This document shows positions 33,631-41,789 of a stretch of 64,000 nt of DNA, in pieces; the stretch's first letter is position 1; every line of letters starts with the position of its first letter. Source of the stretch: QAMX01 sp964515055. GTDB lineage: Bacteria; Bacillota; Clostridia; Oscillospirales; QAMX01. The stretch lies in contig CAZEUG010000002.1 of the NCBI GenBank assembly GCA_964515055.1, positions 1-64,000 on the forward strand. Direction: 5' to 3'. The position numbers and the translations under genes are program-made. The notes below the pieces were generated by a model that ran no database searches, was not told the origin of the DNA, and saw nothing but the letters and a program-made list of their open reading frames with translations.

Positions 33631-34386
33631 TTGACTGATTTTGAGCAACGGGTAGACGTTTTGGGCGTCGGACTGAATAACATTACCATGGACGGTGCCA
33701 TTCACGCGGTGGAGGCTCTGGTGGAAGAGGATTCGCCTGCCTATATTGTCACGCCGAATCCGGAGATCATCAGCTTTTGCCAACGCGATCCGGAGATCAT
33801 GGCAGCCGTCAACGGCGCTTCTCTCGTGATTCCGGACGGTATCGGCGTCATTTACGCATTGAAAATACTTCGCCGCCCCATCGGCGGCCGTGTGCCGGGA
33901 GTGGAGCTCGGCGAAAACATTCTGCCGCTCGCCATTGAGCGCGGCTATCGGCTTTTCATATTCGGCGGGAAGCCCGGCGTTGCCGAGAAAGCCGCCGAAC
34001 GCCTTTCGGAAAAATATCCGGGGCTTCAGATCTGCGGCACGGCAGACGGCTATTTTTCGGACGATGACGAGGTGTCTGCCCGCATTTCGGCGGCTGCGCC
34101 GGATCTGCTCTTTGTCTGTCTGGGTGCGCCGCGGCAGGAGCTCTGGATGGCCGCTCACGCCGGTCGCGTGCAGGCGCGGCTGATGATCGGGCTCGGCGGC
34201 TCCGTGGACATCTACGCCGGGACGGTGAACCGTGCGCCGAAGTTCTGGCGCAGGCTGAACCTCGAATGGTTTTACCGGTTGATCTGCCAGCCGAAGCGCA
34301 TCAGCCGTCTGGCTCGGAGTCTGCCCTCGTTTCTGCTGGCGGTCTGGCGTCAGCGCCGGGCAGAGAATCAGCAGAAACGCGCCTAA
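33631..34386 (+). CDS. WecG/TagA/CpsF-family glycosyltransferase
   Basis: This 251-residue GT26 enzyme moves an N-acetylmannosamine-type sugar onto a lipid-linked acceptor; in Firmicutes TagA makes the second step of wall teichoic acid synthesis. Key stretches are VTPNPEIISFCQRDPE, VIPDGIGVIYALKIL with the conserved Asp, RVPGVEL, GGKPGVAEKAAERL, FVCLGAPRQELWM and GLGGSVDIYAGTVNRAPKFW. It starts at TTG 33631 behind AAAGGAGG. No tagO, tagB or polymerase gene is nearby, so teichoic acid versus another surface polymer is undecided. Confidence 0.9.
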   Translation: MTDFEQRVDVLGVGLNNITMDGAIHAVEALVEEDSPAYIVTPNPEIISFCQRDPEIMAAVNGASLVIPDGIGVIYALKILRRPIGGRVPGVELGENILPLAIERGYRLFIFGGKPGVAEKAAERLSEKYPGLQICGTADGYFSDDDEVSARISAAAPDLLFVCLGAPRQELWMAAHAGRVQARLMIGLGGSVDIYAGTVNRAPKFWRRLNLEWFYRLICQPKRISRLARSLPSFLLAVWRQRRAENQQKRA

Positions 34387-34412
34387 AAAATGGATTGGAA
34401 GTCAGGGATTGT

Positions 34413-35084
34413 ATGCATTCACACGGCAAATTGTTCGTTTTAGAGGGAATTGACGGTTCCGGCAAAACCACCCAGTATGACCGGCTGCTGACCCGTGCAG
34501 CCGCCGTCGGTCAGCCGATGACCGGCACCACCTTTCCGAATTATCAAAGCCCATCCGGGAAGCTCGTTTCCCAATATCTGAGCGGTGCGTTCGGCACACG
34601 GCCGGACGATGTCAACGCCTATGCGGCGGCATCCATCTTCGCGGTGGATCGCTATGCCTCCTTCAAGACGGATCGTTGGGGTGAGGTCTGGCGTTCCGGC
34701 GGCACCGTTCTGTCCGCCCGCTACACCACGTCGAACGCCATCCACCAGGCGTCCAAGCTGCCCGCCGCTGAATGGCCGGCCTTTTTTCGCTGGCTGGAGC
34801 AGTATGAGTTCGGCGATCTGGCGCTGCCCAGACCGGACGACGTCTTCTTTTTGGAGATTCCGGTGGAGCTTTCGCTCCGTCTGGTCGCCGCACGTGCCGA
34901 AGCGACTGGCGTTGCGCGGGACATTCACGAGCAGGATGCAGCCTATCTGCTGCGCTGTGCCGAGGCGGCTGAGGCTGCCGCCTCCTTCTTTGGCTGGACG
35001 CGGATTCCAGTCGCCGAAAGCGGGCAGATGCGCCCTGTGGACGAAATCCACGAGACTCTTTCTCAGCTTCTTGAACTTTCATAG
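34413..35084 (+). CDS. tmk: Thymidylate kinase family protein
   Basis: This 223-residue P-loop kinase phosphorylates dTMP to dTDP. The P-loop is LEGIDGSGKTTQ, a DR motif occurs in VDRYASFKTDRW, and SARYTTSNAIHQASKLP contains the nucleotide-binding arginine as in TMP kinases. The LID region (RAEATGVARDIHEQD) is present. The ATG at 34413 follows CAGGGA; the frame extends upstream into the previous gene but the P-loop position fits this start. It resembles the variant clostridial Tmk group. It lies 26 bases after the glycosyltransferase. Confidence 0.88.
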   Translation: MHSHGKLFVLEGIDGSGKTTQYDRLLTRAAAVGQPMTGTTFPNYQSPSGKLVSQYLSGAFGTRPDDVNAYAAASIFAVDRYASFKTDRWGEVWRSGGTVLSARYTTSNAIHQASKLPAAEWPAFFRWLEQYEFGDLALPRPDDVFFLEIPVELSLRLVAARAEATGVARDIHEQDAAYLLRCAEAAEAAASFFGWTRIPVAESGQMRPVDEIHETLSQLLELS

Positions 35085-35118
35085 CAACCGATTTGGTTGC
35101 TGCCAGTGAGGTTTTTTT

Positions 35119-36021
35119 GTGCAGTTTCGAACACTTCAATTACAGGATCGTGCCATTGTCCAGCCGCTGATTGATCAGGCGGGCTGTCTGGCCAGCGAAT
35201 CTTCGTTTGCCACCATGTTCATCTGGCAGGACATGACCCAGGATCTTTTCTGCATCCGTGACGGGATTCTCTTCCGCCGCGGAACGGGAACGCGCCGCCT
35301 GCGCTATGCATTCCCCATCGGTGCCGATGACCCTTCCGCTGCGCTGGCGGTCATCCGGGTCGATGCGGCTGAGGCCGGTGGTCTGCCGGAATTCGACTGG
35401 CTGACGGCGGAACAGCGCGAGCAGGTCGCTTCGATTTTTTCCGATCTCCCCTATTCCTTTTCCGAGCAGCCGGAGCTGGCTGATTATCTGTACAACACCG
35501 ACGATCTGGCCAGTCTGCGCGGCAAAAAATACCACGCCAAGCGCAATTTTGTCAACCGTTTTTCCGCTGAATACGCTGGGCGGTTCCAGCTCTGCCCGAT
35601 CACGTCCGACTGTCTGGACGAGATCTGGGACTTCAACTGCAAATGGTGTACACAGGAAGGCGTTCTGCCGGGGCACGGCACCGTTGCATCCGAATCCTGC
35701 GCCATTCACCGGGCACTGGCCAACTTTGAAGCGCTGGAGATGTCCGGGCAGGTGCTCTACGTGGACAACGCGATCGTCGCCTACAGTCTGGCCTCTCCGA
35801 TCTCGCGCCGGGCGGCGGACGTCCACGCGGAAAAGGCGCTGGACGATTTCATCGGCGCCTATGCCGTCATCAACCAGGGCACCGCGCAGCAGCTGCAGGC
35901 GCAGCAGTATTCCTTCATCAACCGCGAAGAGGATCTCGGTCTGGACGGGCTCCGTCAGGCAAAAGCGTCCTACCATCCGGCCATGCAGCTGATGATCTGG
36001 AAGGCACGGTTGAACGCATGA
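35119..36021 (+). CDS. DUF2156 (phosphatidylglycerol lysyltransferase C-terminal-like) protein
   Basis: This 300-residue protein matches the DUF2156 family, two fused GNAT-like domains related to the catalytic part of MprF. Characteristic stretches are SFATMFIWQDM, LRGKKYHAKRNFVNRF with the basic substrate-binding residues, VDNAIVAYSL, DVHAEKALDDFIGAYAVINQG and INREEDLGLDGLRQAK near the end. It has no membrane domain, so it is not a full MprF; related soluble proteins use aminoacyl-tRNA or acyl-CoA donors. GTG start with GTGAGG upstream. It overlaps the next gene by 4 bases. Confidence 0.85.
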   Translation: MQFRTLQLQDRAIVQPLIDQAGCLASESSFATMFIWQDMTQDLFCIRDGILFRRGTGTRRLRYAFPIGADDPSAALAVIRVDAAEAGGLPEFDWLTAEQREQVASIFSDLPYSFSEQPELADYLYNTDDLASLRGKKYHAKRNFVNRFSAEYAGRFQLCPITSDCLDEIWDFNCKWCTQEGVLPGHGTVASESCAIHRALANFEALEMSGQVLYVDNAIVAYSLASPISRRAADVHAEKALDDFIGAYAVINQGTAQQLQAQQYSFINREEDLGLDGLRQAKASYHPAMQLMIWKARLNA

Positions 36022-36818
36022 CGGTGCGCCGTGCTGAAGCCTCCGACGTGGCGGCCATGACGGCGCTGTACGCGCAGTGCTTTTCCGACAGCTCCGCGTT
36101 TCGTGCGGGCGTTTTTACGCAGGTTCTGCCGCTCGGCGATGCGCTGCTCAGCGAGGACGCAGCTGGCAAGCCCGCGGCCATGGTGCTGCTGCCACAGTTT
36201 TCGCTCAGCAGCGGGCAAACTGTCGGATATCTGTATGCGCTCTGCACCCGGCCGGACTGCCGTGGTCAGGGGCATATGACTGCGCTGCTCCACGCCGCAC
36301 ACCGCGTCTGCGCGGAACGGGGCGACATCTGGACGATGCTGATTCCGGCGACAGCTTCTCTGGCACAGACCTACGCACGGTTTGGATACGCACCGGTCGG
36401 CTTCCTCCGGGAATGCACCGTGTCGGCACCGCCCATTTCGACGGTCTGTCCGCCGTTGCGCCGCGCCGGGGAAGCAGATGTTCCGCAGATCGACCGGCTG
36501 TGGCGGATGTCCGGCTCGCAGGTGCGCCTGGCACGCCCCATGAGCCTGTACCGCGCGCTGGATCGGCTGTACGGCGCGTCGGGCGGCGGCTTCTATCTCT
36601 GCGGTGGGGGCTATGTCTTTCTCGATGCGGAGGGGCCTTTGACCATTCGCGAAGCAGTCGCTTTGGACGGCAATGTAGCTGCTTTGCTGCGTGCGGTACC
36701 GAACCATTTCGGGCTGGCGCAGGTGCGCTGCCGTTTGCCGTCCTGCGATGGCACTCCCTATGTCTATGCCCGCGGGGCATCCTTCGTTTCCGGGTCACTG
36801 AACCTGCTCTTTGACTGA
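36018..36818 (+). CDS. GNAT N-acetyltransferase with Eis-like C-terminal domain
   Basis: This 266-residue protein begins with a GNAT fold: VRRAEASDVAAMTALYAQCF, then the acetyl-CoA-binding strand and loop YLYALCTRPDCRGQGHMTALLHAAH (R/QxxGxG/A type). The second half (from about residue 140) has the spacing of the sterol-carrier-like second domain seen in Eis-type acetyltransferases. Substrate unknown. The ATG overlaps the DUF2156 stop by 4 bases, so the two acyl- or aminoacyl-transferase-like proteins are probably made together. Confidence 0.82.
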   Translation: MTVRRAEASDVAAMTALYAQCFSDSSAFRAGVFTQVLPLGDALLSEDAAGKPAAMVLLPQFSLSSGQTVGYLYALCTRPDCRGQGHMTALLHAAHRVCAERGDIWTMLIPATASLAQTYARFGYAPVGFLRECTVSAPPISTVCPPLRRAGEADVPQIDRLWRMSGSQVRLARPMSLYRALDRLYGASGGGFYLCGGGYVFLDAEGPLTIREAVALDGNVAALLRAVPNHFGLAQVRCRLPSCDGTPYVYARGASFVSGSLNLLFD

Positions 36819-36868
36819 GGGCGGGATTTCGGTATTTCTGTTTGATTTTTTTGAAAGGCGGACATTCT

Positions 36869-37426
36869 ATGATGACGGATTCATCTGTTTATATTTTATT
36901 TGCCGACGGCTTTGAAGAAATCGAGGCCATCACTCCGGCGGACATTCTCCGCCGCATGGAGCTGGACGTTGTGCTGGTCGGCGTGACGGGGAAACAGGTG
37001 CGCGGAGCGCACGGCATGGAGCTGAGCATGGATCGCACGCTGAATCAACTCCGCACGCAGACGCCGGCGGCCGTTCTGCTCCCCGGCGGGATGCCCGGTG
37101 CGCGCAATCTGGACAGCAACCGGCTGGTCGGCGAAATGGTTCGCCGCGTGGCGGATGCGGGCGGCGTGATCGGTGCCATCTGCGCAGCACCCATGGTGAT
37201 CGGGCGGCTTGGCCTCCTGCAGGGCAAGCGCGCCACCTGCTTCCCGGGGTTTGAGGAGCATCTCATCGGCGCTGAAAAGCAGGCCGACCGCGTTGTGACA
37301 GACGGTCGGATTGTCACCGCAGCCGGTGCGGGTGTCGCGGCCGATTTTGCATTTGCAGTCGGTTCGCTGCTGAAGGATTCCGTGACTGCCGCGTTTGTCC
37401 GCCGTTCCATGCAGTTTGCCGACTAA
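36869..37426 (+). CDS. DJ-1/PfpI family protein
   Basis: This 185-residue protein has the DJ-1 fold: VYILFADGFEEIEAITPADIL with the conserved Glu, then PGGMPGARNL and the nucleophile elbow GVIGAICAAPMVIGRLGLL with the reactive Cys. The end is GRIVTAAGAGVAADFAFAV. These features match the YajL/DJ-1 group, which act as redox-linked chaperones or glyoxalase/deglycase-type enzymes. An ATG pair at 36869 and 36872 is available; AAGGCGG favours the first. It is the last gene of the run that starts with the tagA-like gene. Confidence 0.9.
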   Translation: MMTDSSVYILFADGFEEIEAITPADILRRMELDVVLVGVTGKQVRGAHGMELSMDRTLNQLRTQTPAAVLLPGGMPGARNLDSNRLVGEMVRRVADAGGVIGAICAAPMVIGRLGLLQGKRATCFPGFEEHLIGAEKQADRVVTDGRIVTAAGAGVAADFAFAVGSLLKDSVTAAFVRRSMQFAD

Positions 37427-37432
37427 AGCGGA

Positions 37433-37461
37433 GCCGCCCGCACGAAGTCCGGGCGGGCGGC
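37433..37461 (+). terminator. GC-rich hairpin after the DJ-1 gene
   Basis: GCCGCCCG (37433-37440) pairs with CGGGCGGC (37454-37461). There is no T-run, so termination would be weak; it could also stop the small - strand gene, which ends at 37485. Confidence 0.45.
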
Positions 37462-37484
37462 GTTCCGATGAGTGATGGCGAGGT

Positions 37485-37583
37485 TCAGCCGTTGCAGCAG
37501 GAAGAAAACAGAAGCAGAATGACTGCGATGATGAGAATGATCCACCAGCAGCTGTTCTCGTCAAAGATATTGTTGCAGCACAT
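37485..37583 (-). CDS. 32-residue Cys/Trp-rich membrane microprotein
   Basis: Reading the - strand from the ATG at 37583 gives a 32-residue peptide: MCCNNIFDENSCWWIILI, then a hydrophobic run ending LLLFSSCCNG and a TGA. Paired cysteines flank a single membrane helix that begins with two tryptophans. AAAGGTTGG lies about 9-10 bases upstream. The pattern resembles small hydrophobic sporulation-associated proteins of the YjcZ kind that are often missed in annotation. It is antisense to no known gene and lies in the gap between the DJ-1 gene and mltG. A CATAnnnT element lies about 75 bases upstream. Confidence 0.6.
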   Translation of the reverse strand: MCCNNIFDENSCWWIILIIAVILLLFSSCCNG

Positions 37584-37659
37584 AGTTCTGACCAACCTTT
37601 CTGAAACTATCAGCTATGGAAAAGCTGTTTTTGGGGGCAATCGCTGCCCTTTCGAGATC

Positions 37660-37684
37660 ATATTATGCTGCCGTGCGGCAATGT
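37660..37684 (-). promoter_or_regulatory. Possible sigma-E/sigma-K-type promoter of the microprotein
   Basis: On the - strand CATAATAT (37667-37660) matches CATAnnnT and an AC pair (37684-37683) lies 15 bases upstream. This is a short, weakly specific match. Confidence 0.25.
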
Positions 37685-37739
37685 GTTCCGTGCGGTTCGG
37701 CCAGGGCTCCCTCTGTCAGGAGCCGGAAAGGCATTTGCC

Positions 37740-39059
37740 ATGATGGACAATCAACCTTACGATTTTGACAATCTGCCGGGTGGTGAGGAATACACGCCGC
37801 CCGTCTCCAGCAATGAGCTTCTGAACCGCCTGCTGTCGGACGATTCATCACCCGCTCCGGAATCGAAACAGCCCCTTCAGTCGCCCGAAGAGCTACCGCC
37901 CGTAGAGCTACCGCCCGCAGAGCTACCGCCCGTAGAGCAGTCGACCGAGCCGGAGCCCATCGATGAGGAGCCGGACGACCGGTCGGAGGAAGCACCGCGC
38001 AGCGGCATCGGCTGTCTCTCCAGCTTCACCTACTGTATTCTGATTTTCGGCGTCTCCATTCTGCTCACGGCGCTGCTGATTCTGGCCGCCAACGATATGT
38101 TTGCGCTGGTCAAGTCCGATCAGGAAATCACCATTGCTATCACGGACGATGATTCTCTCCGCGACATTGCCGATACACTCTCCGACAACGGCATCATCCG
38201 CTATCCCTCCCTGTTCTGGACGTTTGCCAAAATGACCGATATGGATGACCGGATTCAGTCCGGCTCCTACACGCTCAGCCCATCCATGGACTACCGTTCC
38301 ATTCTGTCCACCATCCGTTATCGGCCAAACTCCCGGCAGGTCGTCACCGTGACCGTTCCGGAGGGCATGACGCAGGACGATATTTTCGAATTGCTGGAGG
38401 AAAACGGCGTCTGTGAAGCGTATCTGCTCCACGCCTATGCCAAATACTATGATTTTTCCTACAGCTTTCTGAAGGAGCTTCCCTATTCCGACAAGCGGCT
38501 GGAGGGGTATCTGTTCCCGGATACCTACGATTTCTACATCGACGACTCGCCGGTGCGCGTGCTGAAAAAATTCCTCTCGAACTTCAGCCGGAAATGGGAC
38601 GTCGATCTGAAATCCCGCGCCGAAAACATCAACATGAGCATCCGCGATATCACGATCATTGCTTCGATGATTGAGCGTGAAGCCAAGTATGACGAGGAAC
38701 GGCCTGTGATTGCCTCCGTCATACACAACCGTCTGCGCAGCAGCCGGTTCCCCTATCTGCAGATTGACGCCACGGTGCAGTATGCCCTGCCGGAATGGAA
38801 GGAGTATCTGACCGAGGAAGATCTCAAAATTGACAGCCCCTACAACACGTATCTCTACGAGGGGCTGCCGGTCGGACCGATCTGCAACCCCGGTCTGGCC
38901 ACCATCCGTGCGGTGCTGTATCCGGAGGATACGGACTACTATTACTATGTTGCACGGAAAAACGGTTGGCATTACTTTGCCTCGACCTATGACCAGCATC
39001 AGGAAAATATTCGCCGTGCATCCGATGAAGATCTTTCGACGCCGGGGGATGCCTCATAA
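37740..39059 (+). CDS. mltG: Endolytic murein transglycosylase MltG (YceG-like)
   Basis: This 439-residue protein cleaves nascent peptidoglycan glycan strands outside the membrane. A long acidic, Pro-rich cytoplasmic tail (about 1-85) with an ELPPV repeat precedes one membrane helix (about 95-117). Then come a LysM-like subdomain (VPEGMTQDDIFELL) and the YceG catalytic domain with GYLFPDTYDF and IASMIEREAKYDEERPVIASVIHNRL, which holds the catalytic Glu, and GLPVGPICNPGLATIRA. The start (37740) follows GGAAAGG; a second ATG is next to it. The alpha-galactosidase gene follows by 23 bases. Confidence 0.92.
   Translation: MMDNQPYDFDNLPGGEEYTPPVSSNELLNRLLSDDSSPAPESKQPLQSPEELPPVELPPAELPPVEQSTEPEPIDEEPDDRSEEAPRSGIGCLSSFTYCILIFGVSILLTALLILAANDMFALVKSDQEITIAITDDDSLRDIADTLSDNGIIRYPSLFWTFAKMTDMDDRIQSGSYTLSPSMDYRSILSTIRYRPNSRQVVTVTVPEGMTQDDIFELLEENGVCEAYLLHAYAKYYDFSYSFLKELPYSDKRLEGYLFPDTYDFYIDDSPVRVLKKFLSNFSRKWDVDLKSRAENINMSIRDITIIASMIEREAKYDEERPVIASVIHNRLRSSRFPYLQIDATVQYALPEWKEYLTEEDLKIDSPYNTYLYEGLPVGPICNPGLATIRAVLYPEDTDYYYYVARKNGWHYFASTYDQHQENIRRASDEDLSTPGDAS
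37890..37934 (+). repeat. In-frame 15-base tandem repeat in mltG
   Basis: Three copies of GAGCTACCGCCCGTA (the middle one has GCA at its end) encode ELPPV/ELPPA units in the cytoplasmic tail. The unit length keeps the frame, so copy number could vary. Confidence 0.85.
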
Positions 39060-39082
39060 ATCATGGAAAGGATTGTTTTATT

Positions 39083-40816
39083 ATGGAGTATCATCTGCAA
39101 TGCTCGGACACGTTTCGTGCGTCCTGTTCCGAGTTCTGCCCCGAACCGGGTATTGTTTTGCTGCATCTGACTGCGGATGCCGTGGCGTCGCCCGCCAAGC
39201 TGGAGCTGACCGTTCACTGGGAGATGCCGAACACCGGCATTGCTCTGACATGGACGCCCAGCAACTATCGGGATAAGATCGTCGGGCCGAACTGGCGGCA
39301 GCTGAACGATTCGTGCGGGATGTCCGGTGCGCCAATCTATGTGAGCGTCGGCGACCACGATCAGAACTGCCTGACCATCGCCTGTTCGGACGCCAAAAAC
39401 CGTGTCGGGATGCGCACCGGTGTGATCGAGGAGAACGGCTGCATGGACTGCCGCGTCCGCATCAACGTGGACAGCGCCATTTCGCACTACGAAGCGGATA
39501 TCCGTCTGGATCGCCGCGACCTGCCGTTTTACAAGTCGATTCAGGATGTCCAGCGCTGGTGGACGACCTATGACGGCTATACGCCCGCTCCCGTCCCGGC
39601 GGATGCGCGCGAGCCGCTCTACTCCGCCTGGTACAGCTACCATCAGGCCATCGACGTGCCAGCCATTGTGCGAGAATGTGCATACTTCGCCAAGCTGGGA
39701 ACACGCGTGCTGATCGTTGATGACGGCTGGCAGACGGATGACGGGAGCCGCGGCTATGACTACTGCGGCGACTGGCAGACCGCCGCCTCCAAGGTACCCG
39801 ATATGCGCGCCTTTGTCGATGCGGTTCACGCACAGGGCATGAAGTTTGTACTCTGGTATTCCGTTCCGTTCGTTGGTGAATACACCGCCGCCTATGAGCG
39901 GTTCAAGGACAAGCTGCTCGGCTCCCGCGGGCACAACAATGCATCCAAGACGCACGTGTTTGATCCGCGCTATCCGGAGGTTCGCGCTTATCTGATTGAC
40001 CTGTACCGGAAGGCCGTGCTGGATTGGGATCTGGACGGCTTCAAGTTTGACTTTGTGGACGCCTTCTACCAGTCGGATGATACGGCGGAGGGCATGGACT
40101 ATGTCTCGGTCTACGACGCGGTGGATCGTCTGATGAAGGACGTCATTGCCGAGCTGCGTACCATCAAGCCGGACATTCTGATCGAGTTCCGGCAATCCTA
40201 CATCGGCCCGCTGATGCGCACCTTCGGCAATATGTTCCGCGTGGGCGATTGCCCCTGCGACGCGTATTCCAACCGCGTTTCTTCCATCGCGCTGCGGATG
40301 CTCTGCGGCAACACTGCCATTCACTCCGATATGGTCATGTGGCATCCGGAGGTCAGTGCAGAGCAGGCGGCCTATCAGCTGACCAGCGTGCTCTTTGCCG
40401 TGCCGCAGATTTCCGTCCGGCAGGATCAGCTTTCGCCGGAGCAGACGGAAATGGTCGCCGCGTATCTCGCGCTGTGGCGGAAATATCGGGATGTGCTGCT
40501 CGACGGAGAGATGTTCTACCATGGCTACGCCAGCGATTTCCCGTATGTCTCCTCCCGCAAGGGCAATACGCAGGTCGGTGCCGTCTACGGCGGCATGATC
40601 GCCTATCTCCCGGAGGTGACCGACGAGATCGTTCTCGTCAACGCCTCGCCGGACAGCCGGATTCTGCTGGATGCGCCCTGTGCCGGAACGTATCGCTACA
40701 GCATCACGGATTGCTGCGGTAAGCCGGTCGGCAGCGGCACCATCGCGCTCAACGGTGCCTTCCCGGTGATTGATCACGTCCCGGTCAACGGCGTGGTCAC
40801 ACTGACTCGTGCATAG
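39083..40816 (+). CDS. Alpha-galactosidase (GH36-like)
   Basis: This 577-residue glycosidase has the clan-D features of GH36: an N-terminal beta-rich region, then VDDGWQTDD, WYSVPFVGEY, the nucleophile Asp323 in DGFKFDFVDAF and a likely acid/base Asp near 389-393 in RVGDCPCDAYSNR. HSDMVMWHPE also fits the family. There is no signal peptide, so it would act on alpha-galactosides inside the cell. It is shorter than the common 720-residue GH36 enzymes because the N-terminal sandwich is reduced. It follows mltG closely but looks metabolically unrelated. Confidence 0.85.
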   Translation: MEYHLQCSDTFRASCSEFCPEPGIVLLHLTADAVASPAKLELTVHWEMPNTGIALTWTPSNYRDKIVGPNWRQLNDSCGMSGAPIYVSVGDHDQNCLTIACSDAKNRVGMRTGVIEENGCMDCRVRINVDSAISHYEADIRLDRRDLPFYKSIQDVQRWWTTYDGYTPAPVPADAREPLYSAWYSYHQAIDVPAIVRECAYFAKLGTRVLIVDDGWQTDDGSRGYDYCGDWQTAASKVPDMRAFVDAVHAQGMKFVLWYSVPFVGEYTAAYERFKDKLLGSRGHNNASKTHVFDPRYPEVRAYLIDLYRKAVLDWDLDGFKFDFVDAFYQSDDTAEGMDYVSVYDAVDRLMKDVIAELRTIKPDILIEFRQSYIGPLMRTFGNMFRVGDCPCDAYSNRVSSIALRMLCGNTAIHSDMVMWHPEVSAEQAAYQLTSVLFAVPQISVRQDQLSPEQTEMVAAYLALWRKYRDVLLDGEMFYHGYASDFPYVSSRKGNTQVGAVYGGMIAYLPEVTDEIVLVNASPDSRILLDAPCAGTYRYSITDCCGKPVGSGTIALNGAFPVIDHVPVNGVVTLTRA

Positions 40817-40852
40817 TTATGCGCTTGCGTGAAATACGCTGAAAGCCATTCA

Positions 40853-40891
40853 AAACCGCCCCGGGCTGTTTGACACAGCTCAGGGCGGTTT
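40853..40891. terminator. Bidirectional terminator
   Basis: AAACCGCCC (40853-40861) pairs with GGGCGGTTT (40883-40891); an inner GGGCTGT/ACAGCTC stem extends it. It lies between the convergent alpha-galactosidase and unknown-protein genes. Confidence 0.8.
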
Positions 40892-40948
40892 CATTGTCCA
40901 TTCAGGCAGTCGCGGTTGGCGTGTGGAGGAATTCCGGGCATTTCTGTA

Positions 40949-41695
40949 TCAGGCATAGCGGTACAGGTTTTCCCGGCCGCTCCGGCCAACGCACAAAACG
41001 GCCTGCATGGAAACGAGCAGGTTCAGCGCCTGCTGGGCATCGCGTCGGCGGATATGCGCCGCAGCGGCCAGCATGGCGCTGGTAAACGGTTCTTCCATCC
41101 CCTTCGGCAGCAGGGCTGCATAATCGGCGGGTGTGCGCAGGGCAATGACGGAGCGCAGCGCGGTCGGGATTTTTTCATAGCGCGTTGCGTGGCGTTTACG
41201 TGTTTCGCCGGTTCCATCCAGCAATCGATATTCGTCCAGCGTCAGGCAGACGAGATCGACCGTCAGCCCCGGCATTTGCAGTCGGGATTTCAGCGCACAG
41301 AGATCCGACAACGCCTCCAGCGGTTTGCCGTGGACGCGTGAGCGCCGCGTTTCCACCACTTCCCCGCTCGCCGGTTCCAGCCAGAGGATGCGTGCATCGG
41401 TCACCACCGGGCAGACGATTCGCACATCCGTCACCGGCAAAAAGGCGTCCAGCTTTCGCGCCAGCCGGTGCAGCTGTGCCGTCTGGATTTCCACGGCGCA
41501 CGTTTCTGCCAGGGCGTCCGTCACATAGCCCTGCAGCTTGCGTTCGTGACGTGTTTCGTCCGGCTCATAGAAATATTTCAGCGTGAGGTGCAGCGTTTTT
41601 TCGCCGAGAGAGCCAATCCCGTTTTCGCCGCGGCGCGCGGCGGCGGCGCGGAGACAGGCCTCTGCAAACGCCTGCTGCTGTTCAGTCTCAGTCAA
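40949..41695 (-). CDS. Conserved protein of unknown function
   Basis: This 248-residue cytoplasmic protein has the stretches IGSLGEKTLHLTLKYFYEPD, AVEIQTAQLHRLARKLDAFLP, RILWLEPASGEVVETRRS and RKRHATRYEKIPTALRS. I recognise this pattern as a conserved Firmicute family, but I know no function. Its IEIQT-like strand and following K residues recall nuclease folds only loosely. The last 60 residues are helical and could be a winged helix (FTSAMLAAAAHIRRRDAQQALNLL). It has its own promoter and sits between two terminated units. Confidence 0.75.
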   Translation of the reverse strand: MTETEQQQAFAEACLRAAAARRGENGIGSLGEKTLHLTLKYFYEPDETRHERKLQGYVTDALAETCAVEIQTAQLHRLARKLDAFLPVTDVRIVCPVVTDARILWLEPASGEVVETRRSRVHGKPLEALSDLCALKSRLQMPGLTVDLVCLTLDEYRLLDGTGETRKRHATRYEKIPTALRSVIALRTPADYAALLPKGMEEPFTSAMLAAAAHIRRRDAQQALNLLVSMQAVLCVGRSGRENLYRYA

Positions 41696-41736
41696 GGGTC
41701 ATGGCTCCTTCCCGTTTTTCCGGATATCTGCCCTTG

Positions 41737-41764
41737 ATTATACCACATTTCGCCGCCTTTGAAA
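41737..41764 (-). promoter_or_regulatory. Promoter of the unknown conserved protein gene
   Basis: On the - strand TTTCAA (41764-41759) and a perfect TATAAT (41742-41737) are 16 bases apart, about 40 bases before the start at 41695. It lies in the gap after spoIIE. Confidence 0.65.
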
Positions 41765-41789
41765 AGGGATTCCGTGCGTTTGCCGCGGT

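Noticed and set aside
38999..40777. A 592-codon open frame on the - strand opposite the alpha-galactosidase gene
   Set aside because: The + strand frame has clear family motifs; the - strand product looks like antisense shadow with no known domain.
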